Below, in pieces: positions 34,062 to 42,477 of a stretch of 64,000 bases of DNA. The notes beneath the pieces were generated by a model. The model was given only the letters and a program-made list of their open reading frames with translations. It did no database searches and had not been told where the DNA came from. A program made the position numbers and the translations under genes. The stretch is from Pseudomonas sp. R5-89-07 (GTDB lineage: Bacteria > Pseudomonadota > Gammaproteobacteria > Pseudomonadales > Pseudomonadaceae). The first letter of the stretch is position 1. Each line of letters begins with the position of its first letter. The stretch lies in contig NZ_CP027727.1 in the NCBI RefSeq assembly GCF_003851685.1, positions 2,418,001-2,482,000 of the forward strand, given 5' to 3'.

Positions 34062-35401
34062 GGCTGCACCTGCACGCCGAACGGCAGTGGCTTGATCGGC
34101 GCCTGGCCCCGCAGGCGCCCGACCTGTTCAATGCTTCGCCCGCTGCGCTCGGCAATGATCTCCGCCGCCGCCAGCCCGCACATGCGCCCCTGGCAGCGGC
34201 CCATGCCAACGCGGCAATGGGCCTTGACCCGGTTGATCTCCCAATGGCCTTCGTCCACCACCGTGCGCACCTCGCCGACACTGATTTCTTCGCAGCGGCA
34301 CAGGGTCAACTCATCGGGCGCCTGGGCGGCCCACTGTTCGGGGAAGGGGAACGCGGTTTCCAGGCCCTGGCGAAAGCGCTGAATGCCCGCCAGCTGTTGT
34401 TCCAGCCGGGTGATGCGACGTTGATCAACCACCCTGCCGATATCCTCCAAGACGGCCAGCGCTGCCCGCTCACCGGCCCATTGCGCCGCGTCGGCGCCCA
34501 TGATGCCGGCCCCATCGCCCGCCAGGTAAACCTGCTTGACGCTGCTGCGCCCGGCGCTGTCGCGCTGCGGCAGCCAGGCACGGTTGAGGTCGTTCCAGGC
34601 AAACTTGCAACCGAGCAGATCGGCCAGTTGCGTCTCGCTGCGCAGCGCGTGGGCGAAGGCCACCGCGTCGCACGCGAGGGCCTGTTCGCCCCAGCGAATG
34701 CCGCTGACCCGATGTGTACCGTCGATCTGCCGCAGCGTTGCGCCCTGATGCACGGCAACTCCATGGGCTGTCAGCCAGGCGCGGTAGTACAGGCCCTTGG
34801 CCAGGGTCAACGGCTGCCCGAGCAATGCCGGCAGTGCACGGCATTGGGCGCTGAACGGCGCGCTGTCGAGCACCGCCACGACCTTGGCGCCGGCCTTGGC
34901 GTACTGGTAGGCGACCAGATACAGCAGTGGCCCCGAACCACACAACGCGACGCGCTCACCGATCGCGCAGCCCTGGTATTTCAGCGCAATCTGCGCGGCA
35001 CCCAGGCTGTAGACGCCGGGCAGGGTCCAGCCGGGCACCGGCAGGATCCGGTCGGTGGCGCCGGTGGCGACAATGACCCTTGAGTACTCGACGCTCTCGA
35101 CGCGGCCATCGGTGAGCGTGTCCAGGCGTGCATCTTCGGCATTCCACACCAGGGTGTCGGGGCGGTAATCGATCACCGGTGCCAGTTCGTCCAGGCTGCG
35201 GTGCACGGCCTGCGCCTTGCCCGCTTCAAAGCCGTAAAGCTGTTTGGCCGAGCGTTGAAAATTCACCGGTTGACGCCGATAGATCTGCCCGCCGCCGCGC
35301 AGGCTTTCGTCGATCAGGCAAGGCTTGATGCCGTGTTCGAGCAGCGTTCGCGCCGCCGTGACGCCCGCCGGCCCCGCGCCCACGATCACAATAGGTTTCA
35401 T
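34058..35401 (-). CDS. NAD(P)/FAD-dependent oxidoreductase with Fe-S C-terminus (HcnB/OoxA-like subunit)
   Basis: 447 residues. Two nucleotide-binding motifs: VIVGAGPAGVTAARTLLEHG at the N-terminus and VALCGSGPLLYLVAYQYAKAG mid-protein; a third conserved stretch VYLAGDGAGIMGADAAQWAG. Near the C-terminus, LCRCEEIS...CRVGMGRCQGRMCG gives the CxC...C...C pattern of a BFD-type [2Fe-2S] centre. This is the electron-transfer subunit of the three-component oxidase. Stop and start overlap neighbours on both sides by four bases. Confidence 0.85.
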   Translation of the reverse strand: MKPIVIVGAGPAGVTAARTLLEHGIKPCLIDESLRGGGQIYRRQPVNFQRSAKQLYGFEAGKAQAVHRSLDELAPVIDYRPDTLVWNAEDARLDTLTDGRVESVEYSRVIVATGATDRILPVPGWTLPGVYSLGAAQIALKYQGCAIGERVALCGSGPLLYLVAYQYAKAGAKVVAVLDSAPFSAQCRALPALLGQPLTLAKGLYYRAWLTAHGVAVHQGATLRQIDGTHRVSGIRWGEQALACDAVAFAHALRSETQLADLLGCKFAWNDLNRAWLPQRDSAGRSSVKQVYLAGDGAGIMGADAAQWAGERAALAVLEDIGRVVDQRRITRLEQQLAGIQRFRQGLETAFPFPEQWAAQAPDELTLCRCEEISVGEVRTVVDEGHWEINRVKAHCRVGMGRCQGRMCGLAAAEIIAERSGRSIEQVGRLRGQAPIKPLPFGVQVQP

Positions 35402-35688
35402 ATGTGGCGCCCCGGTTCACGGCTGATCGCCTGGCCTTCTTCCAGCAGCGTCGAACAGGCGCGCACCCGTCGTCCGTCTTCAAGGCGCACCCAGCAGTCC
35501 TGGCAGGCGCCCATCAGGCAGAAGCCGGCACGGCGCTCGGCGCTGAAATCGCTGCCGCGCAGGTGTTCGGCGCAGGTCAGGATCGCTGTGAGCAGGGTGT
35601 CGCCGAGCAGGCCTTGCGCCGGTTGGCCATCCAGGGTAAACGCCAGGGCAGGGCGCCGGGTTTCAGCCAGTCGCTTGAACAGGGCCAT
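35398..35688 (-). CDS. small [2Fe-2S] ferredoxin-like subunit (HcnA-like)
   Basis: 96 residues. Cysteine spacing CLMGACQDC...CST plus an upstream Cys fits a plant-type [2Fe-2S] cluster, as in HcnA. The N-terminus FTLDGQPAQGLLGDTLLTAIL is also typical. Third subunit of the oxidase encoded by this operon; overlaps the next gene and shares one base with the permease stop. Confidence 0.82.
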   Translation of the reverse strand: MALFKRLAETRRPALAFTLDGQPAQGLLGDTLLTAILTCAEHLRGSDFSAERRAGFCLMGACQDCWVRLEDGRRVRACSTLLEEGQAISREPGRHI

Positions 35689-36482
35689 CAGTGTTTCCCC
35701 ACCAGCACGCGGTCCAGGCCGTAAACCCGGTCGAGCAGAATCATGGTCGCCGCGGTCAGCGCGATCACCAGCGCCGAGACCGCCGCCATCATCGGGTCGA
35801 TGGATTCGGTGGCGTACACGTACATGCGCACCGGCAGGGTTTGCGTGGCCGGTGAGCTGACGAAAATCGACAGGGTCACTTCATCGAAACTGTTGATAAA
35901 CGCCAGCAGCCAGCCACCGGCTACGCCCGGCAGAATCATCGGCAGCGTGATCTGGCGAAACAGCGTGAAGCGGCTGGCGCCGAGGGATTCGGCGGCCTGT
36001 TCGGCGCTGCGATCAATCCCGATGGCGGCCGCCAGCACCAGGCGCAGCACGTAAGGTGTGATGATCACCACGTGCGCCAGCATCAGCCAGGTGAAACTGC
36101 CATTCACCCCCATCAGCGCAAACAGGCGCAACAGGGCGACGCCCAGCACCAGGTGCGGAATGATGATCGGTGACAGGAACAACGCACTGAAAAAATGGCG
36201 CCCCGGGAACGCATAACGGCTGATCGCCAACGCCGCCGGCACCGCGACCAGCGTGGCCAGCGTCGCGGCGGTGAATGCCAGGACCAGGCTGTTATAGAAC
36301 GCCTGGATAAAATCGGCGCGCTCGAACACCGCGCGAAACCAGCGCAGGGAGAAGCCCGACGTCGGCAGGCTCAGGGTATTTTCCGGGGTGAAGGCCACCA
36401 GGCATACCACCACCAGCGGCGCCATCATGAACACCACCACCAGGGCGTGGAAGCCGAGGGCCAAAGGACCGTTTCTGGACAT
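35688..36482 (-). CDS. ABC transporter permease (PotC-like)
   Basis: 264 residues with about six hydrophobic helices. The EAA loop that docks the ATPase is seen in AEQAAESLGASRFTLFRQITLPMILPG. Sequence features (VAFTPENTLSLPTSGFSLRWF) match the PotC/YdcV type of polyamine permeases. Second permease of a type I importer; four bases separate it from the first permease gene. Confidence 0.88.
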   Translation of the reverse strand: MSRNGPLALGFHALVVVFMMAPLVVVCLVAFTPENTLSLPTSGFSLRWFRAVFERADFIQAFYNSLVLAFTAATLATLVAVPAALAISRYAFPGRHFFSALFLSPIIIPHLVLGVALLRLFALMGVNGSFTWLMLAHVVIITPYVLRLVLAAAIGIDRSAEQAAESLGASRFTLFRQITLPMILPGVAGGWLLAFINSFDEVTLSIFVSSPATQTLPVRMYVYATESIDPMMAAVSALVIALTAATMILLDRVYGLDRVLVGKH

Positions 36483-36486
36483 GCGC

Positions 36487-37332
36487 TTAAACCCCCAGGG
36501 ACTTTTTGTAGCGGCTTTCGAGCATGCGGTTCCAGCTCAGCATGATCAGCAGATTGACCAACAGCAGCACCACGGCGATGGTCGCGCCCATGGGCCAGTT
36601 GAGTTCCGAGAGGTATTGGTCATACACCACCGTGGCGACCATTTTCAGACGGCGTCCGCCGAGCAGGCCGGGGATCGCAAACGAGCTGGCCGCAAGGCCG
36701 AACACGATCAGAGTGCCGGACAAGACGCCGGGCATCACTTGGGGCAAGACGATCTTGCGCATCACCGTGGCCTGGCTGGCCCCCAGCGACAACGCGGCCT
36801 GCTCAGCCGAGGGGTCGAGCTTCTGCAAGGACGTCCATACCGGGATGATCATGAACGGCAGCATCACGTGCACCAGCGCGATGATCACCGCGAAGGGCGT
36901 ATACAGCAGCTTTACCGGACGACCACCGAGCCATTGGAGGGTCTGGTTGACCAGCCCGTCGGCGCCCAGTAACAGGCTCCAGCCAAAAGCGCGCACTACC
37001 ACCGAAATCAGCAACGGCGTGAGGATCAGAATCAGAAAGATCGAGCGCCACGGCGTGTCCATGCGGCTGAGGATATAGGCCTCCGGCACGCCGATCACCA
37101 CGCACAGCAGGGTCACCAGCGCACTGATCCAGAAGGTGCGCCAGAAAATTTCGTAGAAGTAACTGTCGCTGAACAACGACAGGTAATGGGCCAGGGTCCA
37201 CTCATCGGCCTTCACGCCCACTTGGTAGTCGAATACGTTGAACGACAGCACCAGGGTGAGGCCCAGCGGCAGGATCAAAAGCCCGGCAAACAGCACCAGG
37301 GCCGGCAGCGAGAGCCAATAGCCGCGACTCAT
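36487..37332 (-). CDS. ABC transporter permease (PotB-like)
   Basis: About 281 residues from the ATG at 37332, which overlaps the stop of the ATPase gene (ATGA); the open frame continues upstream but reads as non-coding. Six hydrophobic helices and the EAA loop AEQAALSLGASQATVMRKIVLPQVMPG are visible. First permease of the polyamine-type importer. Confidence 0.87.
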   Translation of the reverse strand: MSRGYWLSLPALVLFAGLLILPLGLTLVLSFNVFDYQVGVKADEWTLAHYLSLFSDSYFYEIFWRTFWISALVTLLCVVIGVPEAYILSRMDTPWRSIFLILILTPLLISVVVRAFGWSLLLGADGLVNQTLQWLGGRPVKLLYTPFAVIIALVHVMLPFMIIPVWTSLQKLDPSAEQAALSLGASQATVMRKIVLPQVMPGVLSGTLIVFGLAASSFAIPGLLGGRRLKMVATVVYDQYLSELNWPMGATIAVVLLLVNLLIMLSWNRMLESRYKKSLGV

Positions 37333-38357
37333 GGGCGCACCTCGTCCGCCGCCAATACGCGCAACAGGTCCGCTTGCCAATCCAGGCCCACTGGCGCGCC
37401 GTTGCCCAGTGGTGCGCTGCCGTCGTTGCTGCGCACCACAGTGAGTTCGCCAAGGTCGGTATGCACGCGGTACAGCCACTGGCTGCCGAAGAAGTAGCGG
37501 TCCAGCACCTTGCCCTGCAAGCGGCCGGCGCCTGCGCCCAGTAACTGGATTTTCTCCGGGCGCAGGCTCAGGGTCAGCTCGCCATCGCCGCCTGCCTGGC
37601 GCACTTGCGGGATGCCCAGGGCATCGTAGTCGCCGGCGAGCAGATTGGCCTTGCCGACAAAATCCGAGATAAACCGTGTGCGCGGATGCTCGTAGAGCGT
37701 GTAAGGCGCATCGATCTGGGTCACGCGCCCGGCCTGCATCACCACCACGCGGTCACTGATCGATAGCGCCTCGGCCTGGTCGTGGGTGACCATCAGGGTG
37801 GTGATGCCGACCGCGCATTGGATGCGGCGGATTTCAAACTGCATTTCTTCGCGCAGGTTGGCGTCGAGGTTGGACAGCGGTTCATCGAGCAGCAGTACCG
37901 GCGGCTCGATCACCAGCGCCCGAGCCAGGGCTACGCGCTGGCGCTGGCCCCCGGACAGCTCTCGTGGGTAGCGCTCGGCATGCGGGGCCAGGCGCACCAG
38001 TTCCAGCACGGTTTTGACTTTGGCGGCGATCTCGCTGGCGGGTACCTTGCGCATCTTCAGGCCGAAGGCGACGTTGTCGCGCACCGTCATGTGCGGGAAC
38101 AGCGCGTAGCTCTGGAACACCACGCCCAGGCCCCGGCTGGCGGGCTTGGCATGGGTGATGTCGCGGCCGTCGAGCAGGATCTGCCCGGCGCTCACGTCAA
38201 CGAAACCGGCGATCATCTGCAGGGTCGTGGTCTTGCCGCAACCCGAAGGGCCGAGCAGGGAAACGAACTCGCCTTGTTCTACTGCAAGGTCGGTGGCGAC
38301 CACCGCATCGACAGCGCCATAGCGTTTGCTCAAGGCGCGGAGTTGGAGAAATGCCAT
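37329..38357 (-). CDS. ABC transporter ATP-binding protein (PotA-like)
   Basis: 342 residues. Walker A GPSGCGKTTTL, Q-loop VVFQSYALFPHMTV, signature LSGGQRQR, Walker B VLLLDEPLSNLD and the switch His in MVTHDQAEAL are all intact. The C-terminal TOBE-type domain (ELTLSLRPEKIQLL) is present. First gene of the seven-gene operon that runs ATPase, two permeases, three oxidase subunits, binding protein. The divergent IclR gene likely controls it. Confidence 0.93.
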   Translation of the reverse strand: MAFLQLRALSKRYGAVDAVVATDLAVEQGEFVSLLGPSGCGKTTTLQMIAGFVDVSAGQILLDGRDITHAKPASRGLGVVFQSYALFPHMTVRDNVAFGLKMRKVPASEIAAKVKTVLELVRLAPHAERYPRELSGGQRQRVALARALVIEPPVLLLDEPLSNLDANLREEMQFEIRRIQCAVGITTLMVTHDQAEALSISDRVVVMQAGRVTQIDAPYTLYEHPRTRFISDFVGKANLLAGDYDALGIPQVRQAGGDGELTLSLRPEKIQLLGAGAGRLQGKVLDRYFFGSQWLYRVHTDLGELTVVRSNDGSAPLGNGAPVGLDWQADLLRVLAADEVRP

Positions 38358-38536
38358 GTCTGCGTTCCACCTTGTTGAGTCGCGTCGAAAACGCGCTTTT
38401 TTGTTTTGGGCAGATGCGAAAGAACACTTGCGGGTGCGCTGGCGCTCGATCTCAAGTCGGCTGCCGGTTGTTGTTCATGTCGCCCCTGTGGACGCAGATT
38501 AGGACGAAGACTAGAGTGGGCGGAAGATGGTATTTC

Positions 38537-38570
38537 ACTGAATGGATAACTATTTTCAGTTTTATTCAGT
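38537..38570. promoter_or_regulatory. inverted repeat between the ABC/oxidase operon and iclR-type gene
   Basis: ACTGAA (38537-38542) and TTCAGT (38555-38560) form an inverted repeat with a 12-base spacer, and TTCAGT is repeated at 38565-38570. The site is AT-rich, 27-60 bases before the IclR-family start codon and in the shared intergenic region, fitting an IclR-type operator. Confidence 0.4.
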
Positions 38571-38596
38571 CAATAGAATTTAGCCGGAGATAAAGC

Positions 38597-39430
38597 GTGG
38601 AAAATTCCATTGAGCGGAATAGAGACGTCAAGGAAGTCGGGGCCGGCGGTGTCTCTCGGCTGTTCGCACTGTTGCGTACTCTGGGCGAAGCACCCGAAGG
38701 CGGTGAACGCGTGACCCAGCTCGCGCAACAGGTCGGCCTCTCCCAACCCACCACCCACCGCCTGCTGCGCAGCCTGATGGACGAAGGCATGGTCGAGCAG
38801 GACGCGCGCACTAAACGCTACCGACTGAGCCTGGAGCTGTTTGCCCTGGCGGCGAATGCCGGCAAGACCGGCAACCTGCGCGATCTGGTGCGGCCAAGCC
38901 TGTTGCGTCTGAGTGCCTCACTGGGCGATTCGCTGTTCCTGCTGGCCCGCAGTGGCTTCGACGCGATCTGCCTGGACCGCAGCGAAGGCCCGTACCCGAT
39001 TCGCACCTTTACCGGCGATATCGGTGGGCGCGTGGCGTTGGGCGTAGGGCAGGGCAGCCTGGCGATCCTGGCGTTCCTTCCGGAGGACGAGCGCGAAACG
39101 GTGATTCGCTACAACCTGCCGCGGCTCAAGGATTTTCACCTGTACGATGAGGTGTTGTTGCGTTCGGAGGTAGAGAACGTGCGCAGCCTCGGATACGCCG
39201 CGCGCAACACGGGCGTGCTGGAAGGCATGGCCGGGCTGGCGGTGCCGATCCTGAACCGCGACGGGCATGCGGTAGCGGCATTGAGTGTGGCGACCATCAG
39301 TGATCGCCTGGGGCCGAGCCGTTTGCCGATGGTGGTGGAGTTGTTGAAGCGCGAGGCGGCGACGATCGGGCCGCGGATCAATCCGTTTGATCCGACGTTG
39401 CGTCGGCCCTCGCAGGCGTTTGGTGGGTAG
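38597..39430 (+). CDS. IclR-family transcriptional regulator
   Basis: 277 residues; GTG start with CGGAGA six bases upstream. Residues 15-80 form the winged helix (RLFALLRTLG..., VTQLAQQVGLSQPTTHRLLRSLMDEGMVEQ). The rest is the IclR effector domain (DSLFLLARSGFDAICLDRSEG, GVGQGSLAILAFLP, GMAGLAVPILNRDGHAVAALSVATI). Divergent from the ABC/oxidase operon and so probably its regulator, sensing the imported compound or a product. Confidence 0.92.
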   Translation: MENSIERNRDVKEVGAGGVSRLFALLRTLGEAPEGGERVTQLAQQVGLSQPTTHRLLRSLMDEGMVEQDARTKRYRLSLELFALAANAGKTGNLRDLVRPSLLRLSASLGDSLFLLARSGFDAICLDRSEGPYPIRTFTGDIGGRVALGVGQGSLAILAFLPEDERETVIRYNLPRLKDFHLYDEVLLRSEVENVRSLGYAARNTGVLEGMAGLAVPILNRDGHAVAALSVATISDRLGPSRLPMVVELLKREAATIGPRINPFDPTLRRPSQAFGG

Positions 39431-39535
39431 CCTTTTGTGACGTGCAAGGGAGCGTGGGGGCGCTTGCGCATCGTTGTAGAGGCTTTGGCTTCGCGTGCGA
39501 CGGTGAAATCCTTGCGCACAATCGCATGTTTATGT

Positions 39536-39564
39536 GGAACCGCAGTGTTTTCGAGTGCCACCAA
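39536..39564 (+). promoter_or_regulatory. perfect hrp box (HrpL/RspL-dependent promoter)
   Basis: GGAACC at 39536-39541, a 16-base spacer, then CCACCAA at 39558-39564. This matches the hrp box consensus (GGAACC-N15/16-CCACNNA) recognised by the HrpL sigma factor of Hrp1-type secretion systems. It is 69 bases upstream of the ATG at 39634, on the correct strand. Confidence 0.85.
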
Positions 39565-39633
39565 AAGGGAGCTGAACCGACGGCTTACTCGCTGAGCTGA
39601 GCAGTCGTTACGTCCAAGACCTGAGGTGTCGCA

Positions 39634-40920
39634 ATGATGAACCCTTACTTAAATCAACCGCTGTATTCGTTTCCATCCGCACAGAGCTTCGGATATTCGT
39701 CAGCCGATTATGGGCGCAATGCTGTGGCGAACATGCCGAGCAATATGATCAGTAATTATTCCAACTCTGCTGTTGCAGAGCTCCTGCTGCGCGACTTCGA
39801 CTATTTCAGATCGCCTGGGAGTTTTTTCGTTTCGCGAGACTCGCTTGCTGACGTGGCCAATCGTCCGTTGGGAGGCGGCGGTTACGATGATCAGATGACG
39901 TTGCTTGCCCGAGATATATTGGGCCGGCCCGGCCTCGCGAGTCTGCTCGATGGTGTTCAGAACGGCGGCCTTGAAGATGGTTTGATCAATCGGGAGGATC
40001 TGCAACTGGCCATCCACCAGATGGATCAGCAAGACGCACGTGGCTATCAATCCCGGTTTGGGAATGACTTTGCAGGGCGCTACAACGGCGCGATGCAACA
40101 GCAGCGGGTAAGTCTGCAGCCTTCTACCCGGTTCAGCGCACAGCCTTCATTCGGGGGGCCGCGGGGCATGGAAGGCTGGGAGGCGTTGCCGCCCGGGGCG
40201 CGAGCGCACGCGTCGCTGCAGCCGTCCTATGCGGGCATGCCAGGCAATCAGCAATGGAGCCCGATGATGGCTGGAGGGCGACCGTACGCCAATGACAGTA
40301 ACGAATCCTTCTCGGCCAAAGTGCTTTCCCATTTCAGCAACCTGCAAGACCCATTGCTGGGCAGGATCACGGACGCCTCACTGAGCGCTGCCGCTTCGGG
40401 ATACTCCCTGGATGGTCGGCCCATCAGTCCGGCGGATGTCGCTGTTGCGCAGGAACTGATGGAGCGAGGTCAATTGTTCAAAAGCCTTGATCAAGGCCGC
40501 AGCGGTACGCTTGACGGCAGTATTTCCCGTCAGGACCTGGCGGATGCCGCGAGTGAGTTCCGTACCATGAGCGACACCGGGCTGCTTGCGGCGGTGAAAG
40601 ATAATTTCAGGCAGTTTACCGCCGGTTCGAATGACAATTATGTCAATGTCAATGAGCTGAAAGAGGCGGCGGGCCTTATCCCGTCCGATCGTACGTTCAG
40701 CCCGCAAGCGCGTGAAGTGGCCTTGGAGCTGCTCAATCGTCCGGGCTTGTTGCGCGAGTTGGATATCGGTGTTCGGGAGGAGGGCAAGCCAGGCGTTGAG
40801 GACCAGCGCTTCGATATGGTGAACATTGACCATATGATCAGCAAAGAATCGTCCAATGAGCGAATCAAACCTTATGCAAGCGCATCTGTCGGTCATTTTT
40901 CCGTGTCCGCAGGTGGGTAG
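39634..40920 (+). CDS. probable type III secreted protein (HrpK/NolX-like repeats)
   Basis: 428 residues behind a perfect hrp box. The first 24 residues have no acidic residue and are rich in Ser, Asn, Gln and aromatics (MMNPYLNQPLYSFPSAQSFG), as expected for a type III export signal; there is no signal peptide, no transmembrane segment and no cysteine. Three diverged modules of the same plan (a 'F.yF......vsrdsL' segment, then 'A.dil.RpGLl..LD', then 'dG.I.r.DL') lie near residues 48-130, 225-312 and 320-412; this EF-hand-like layout recalls HrpK/NolX/HrpF translocators. Middle is Gln/Pro/Gly-rich. A ribosome binding site GAGGTG precedes ATG-ATG at 39634/39637. DNA is visibly less GC-rich than its neighbours. 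Function is inferred; a harpin is the alternative. Confidence 0.6.
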   Translation: MMNPYLNQPLYSFPSAQSFGYSSADYGRNAVANMPSNMISNYSNSAVAELLLRDFDYFRSPGSFFVSRDSLADVANRPLGGGGYDDQMTLLARDILGRPGLASLLDGVQNGGLEDGLINREDLQLAIHQMDQQDARGYQSRFGNDFAGRYNGAMQQQRVSLQPSTRFSAQPSFGGPRGMEGWEALPPGARAHASLQPSYAGMPGNQQWSPMMAGGRPYANDSNESFSAKVLSHFSNLQDPLLGRITDASLSAAASGYSLDGRPISPADVAVAQELMERGQLFKSLDQGRSGTLDGSISRQDLADAASEFRTMSDTGLLAAVKDNFRQFTAGSNDNYVNVNELKEAAGLIPSDRTFSPQAREVALELLNRPGLLRELDIGVREEGKPGVEDQRFDMVNIDHMISKESSNERIKPYASASVGHFSVSAGG

Positions 40921-41082
40921 CCTCAACTGATCGCCGATGGCTGCTTCCGGTGACTCAGGTTGCAGCCGTCGGTGCTCGAAGCTTTGCAGCGGGATCGTCA
41001 TCTCGGGCGTAGCATTCGCGGTTCAGCGCCAATAGACTCAAGCCCTTGACGACACCACCGACACCCAGGGCCCCGAACCATC

Positions 41083-42438
41083 ATGGAAGTCACCCAACAA
41101 CGGCCGTTGTGGCAGATCTACCTGTTCTTTCTGGCACCCATGGTGCTTTCCAACTTTCTGCAAAGCTTTTCCGGCACGCTCAACGGCATCTACGTCGGGC
41201 AAATGCTGGGCACCCACGCGCTGGCGGCAGTGTCGGGCATGTTCCCCATCGTGTTTTTCTTCATTGCCTTGGTGATTGGCCTGGGCGCTGGCGCGTCGGT
41301 GTTGATCGGCCAGGCCTGGGGCGCCCGCGAGACGGAAATGGTCAAGGTGATCACCGGCGCCACGCTGACCCTCGGCGCGCTGGTGGGCCTAGTCGCCGCC
41401 GTACTCGGCAGTCTGTTTGCGCGCCCCGCCTTACAGGCGTTGGGAACCCCCGTCGATGTACTTGACGATGCGGTGGGCTACGCCCGGGTGATGATGCTGA
41501 TCATGCCGCTGTTGCTGGTATTCATTCTGTACACCCAGGTGCTGCGCAGTGTCAGCGATACCGTTTCGCCGCTCTTGGCCTTGATGGTTTCGACCTCGGT
41601 GGGCTTGTTGCTGACACCTGCGTTGATTGGCGGCTGGCTTGGCCTGCCGCCCATGGGCATCCAGAGTGCGGCGTACGCGGGGCTGACGGGTAATGCCTTG
41701 GCGATGCTGTTTCTTATCCTGCGCCTGCGCCGCAAGAACCATGTGATGGCGCCGGATCGCGCCATGCTCGCTGCCCTGCGCCTGGACCGGGTGATCCTGG
41801 GCAAGGTCTTGCGCATCGGCCTGCCGACAGGCCTACAGATGGTGGTGCTGTCGTTGTCGGAACTGGTCATCCTGGCGCTGGTAAACGGCCACGGTTCCCA
41901 GGCGACGGCGGCATATGGTGCGGTGACGCAGATCGTCAACTATGTGCAGTTTCCGGCACTGTCGATTGCCATCACGGCCTCGATCCTGGGAGCCCAGGCG
42001 ATTGGCGCCGGGCGCCTGGAACGCATCGGGCCGATCCTGCGCACCGGGCTGCTGATCAACACTGCCCTCACCGGCGGCCTGATCATGCTCGGCTATGGGC
42101 TGTCGCATTGGCTGCTGGGGTTGTTTATCACTGACGTCACTGCGCGGGTCAACGCTGAGCACCTGTTGCATATCATGCTGTGGAGCATTCTGGTGTTCGG
42201 CTTCCAGGCCGTGATTGGCGGAATCATGCGCGCCAGCGGTGTGGTGTTGGTGCCGGTGGCTATCTCGATCTTCTGTGTGCTGTGCGTGGAATTACCGGTG
42301 GCTTACCTCTTTAACGCGCACTTTGGTCTCGAAGGCGTGTGGATGGCGTTTCCAGTGACTTACCTGGCGATGCTGGTGTTGCAGACTGCGTATTACCGCT
42401 TGGTATGGCGGCACAAGCAGATCAAGCGGCTGGTGTGA
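41083..42438 (+). CDS. MATE-family efflux transporter
   Basis: 451 residues, twelve hydrophobic helices in two homologous halves. Family features: LAPMVLSNFLQSFSGTLNGIYVGQMLGTHALAAVSG near the N-terminus and the mirrored VLSLSELVILALVNGHGSQATAAYG in the second half. Expected to export cationic compounds in exchange for H+ or Na+. Followed by an MFS gene after 39 bases, probably one transcript. The substrate is unknown; the pyoverdine locus lies downstream, but no link is proven. Confidence 0.9.
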   Translation: MEVTQQRPLWQIYLFFLAPMVLSNFLQSFSGTLNGIYVGQMLGTHALAAVSGMFPIVFFFIALVIGLGAGASVLIGQAWGARETEMVKVITGATLTLGALVGLVAAVLGSLFARPALQALGTPVDVLDDAVGYARVMMLIMPLLLVFILYTQVLRSVSDTVSPLLALMVSTSVGLLLTPALIGGWLGLPPMGIQSAAYAGLTGNALAMLFLILRLRRKNHVMAPDRAMLAALRLDRVILGKVLRIGLPTGLQMVVLSLSELVILALVNGHGSQATAAYGAVTQIVNYVQFPALSIAITASILGAQAIGAGRLERIGPILRTGLLINTALTGGLIMLGYGLSHWLLGLFITDVTARVNAEHLLHIMLWSILVFGFQAVIGGIMRASGVVLVPVAISIFCVLCVELPVAYLFNAHFGLEGVWMAFPVTYLAMLVLQTAYYRLVWRHKQIKRLV

Positions 42439-42477
42439 TAAAAGGTTGCCCACTTAAGGAGAGAAGGCGCTTCATCC

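Noticed and set aside
31919..35688. hcnABC hydrogen cyanide synthase locus
   Set aside because: The three oxidase subunits look like HcnABC, but they are embedded in an ABC importer operon with an IclR regulator, unlike the compact stand-alone hcnABC operon.
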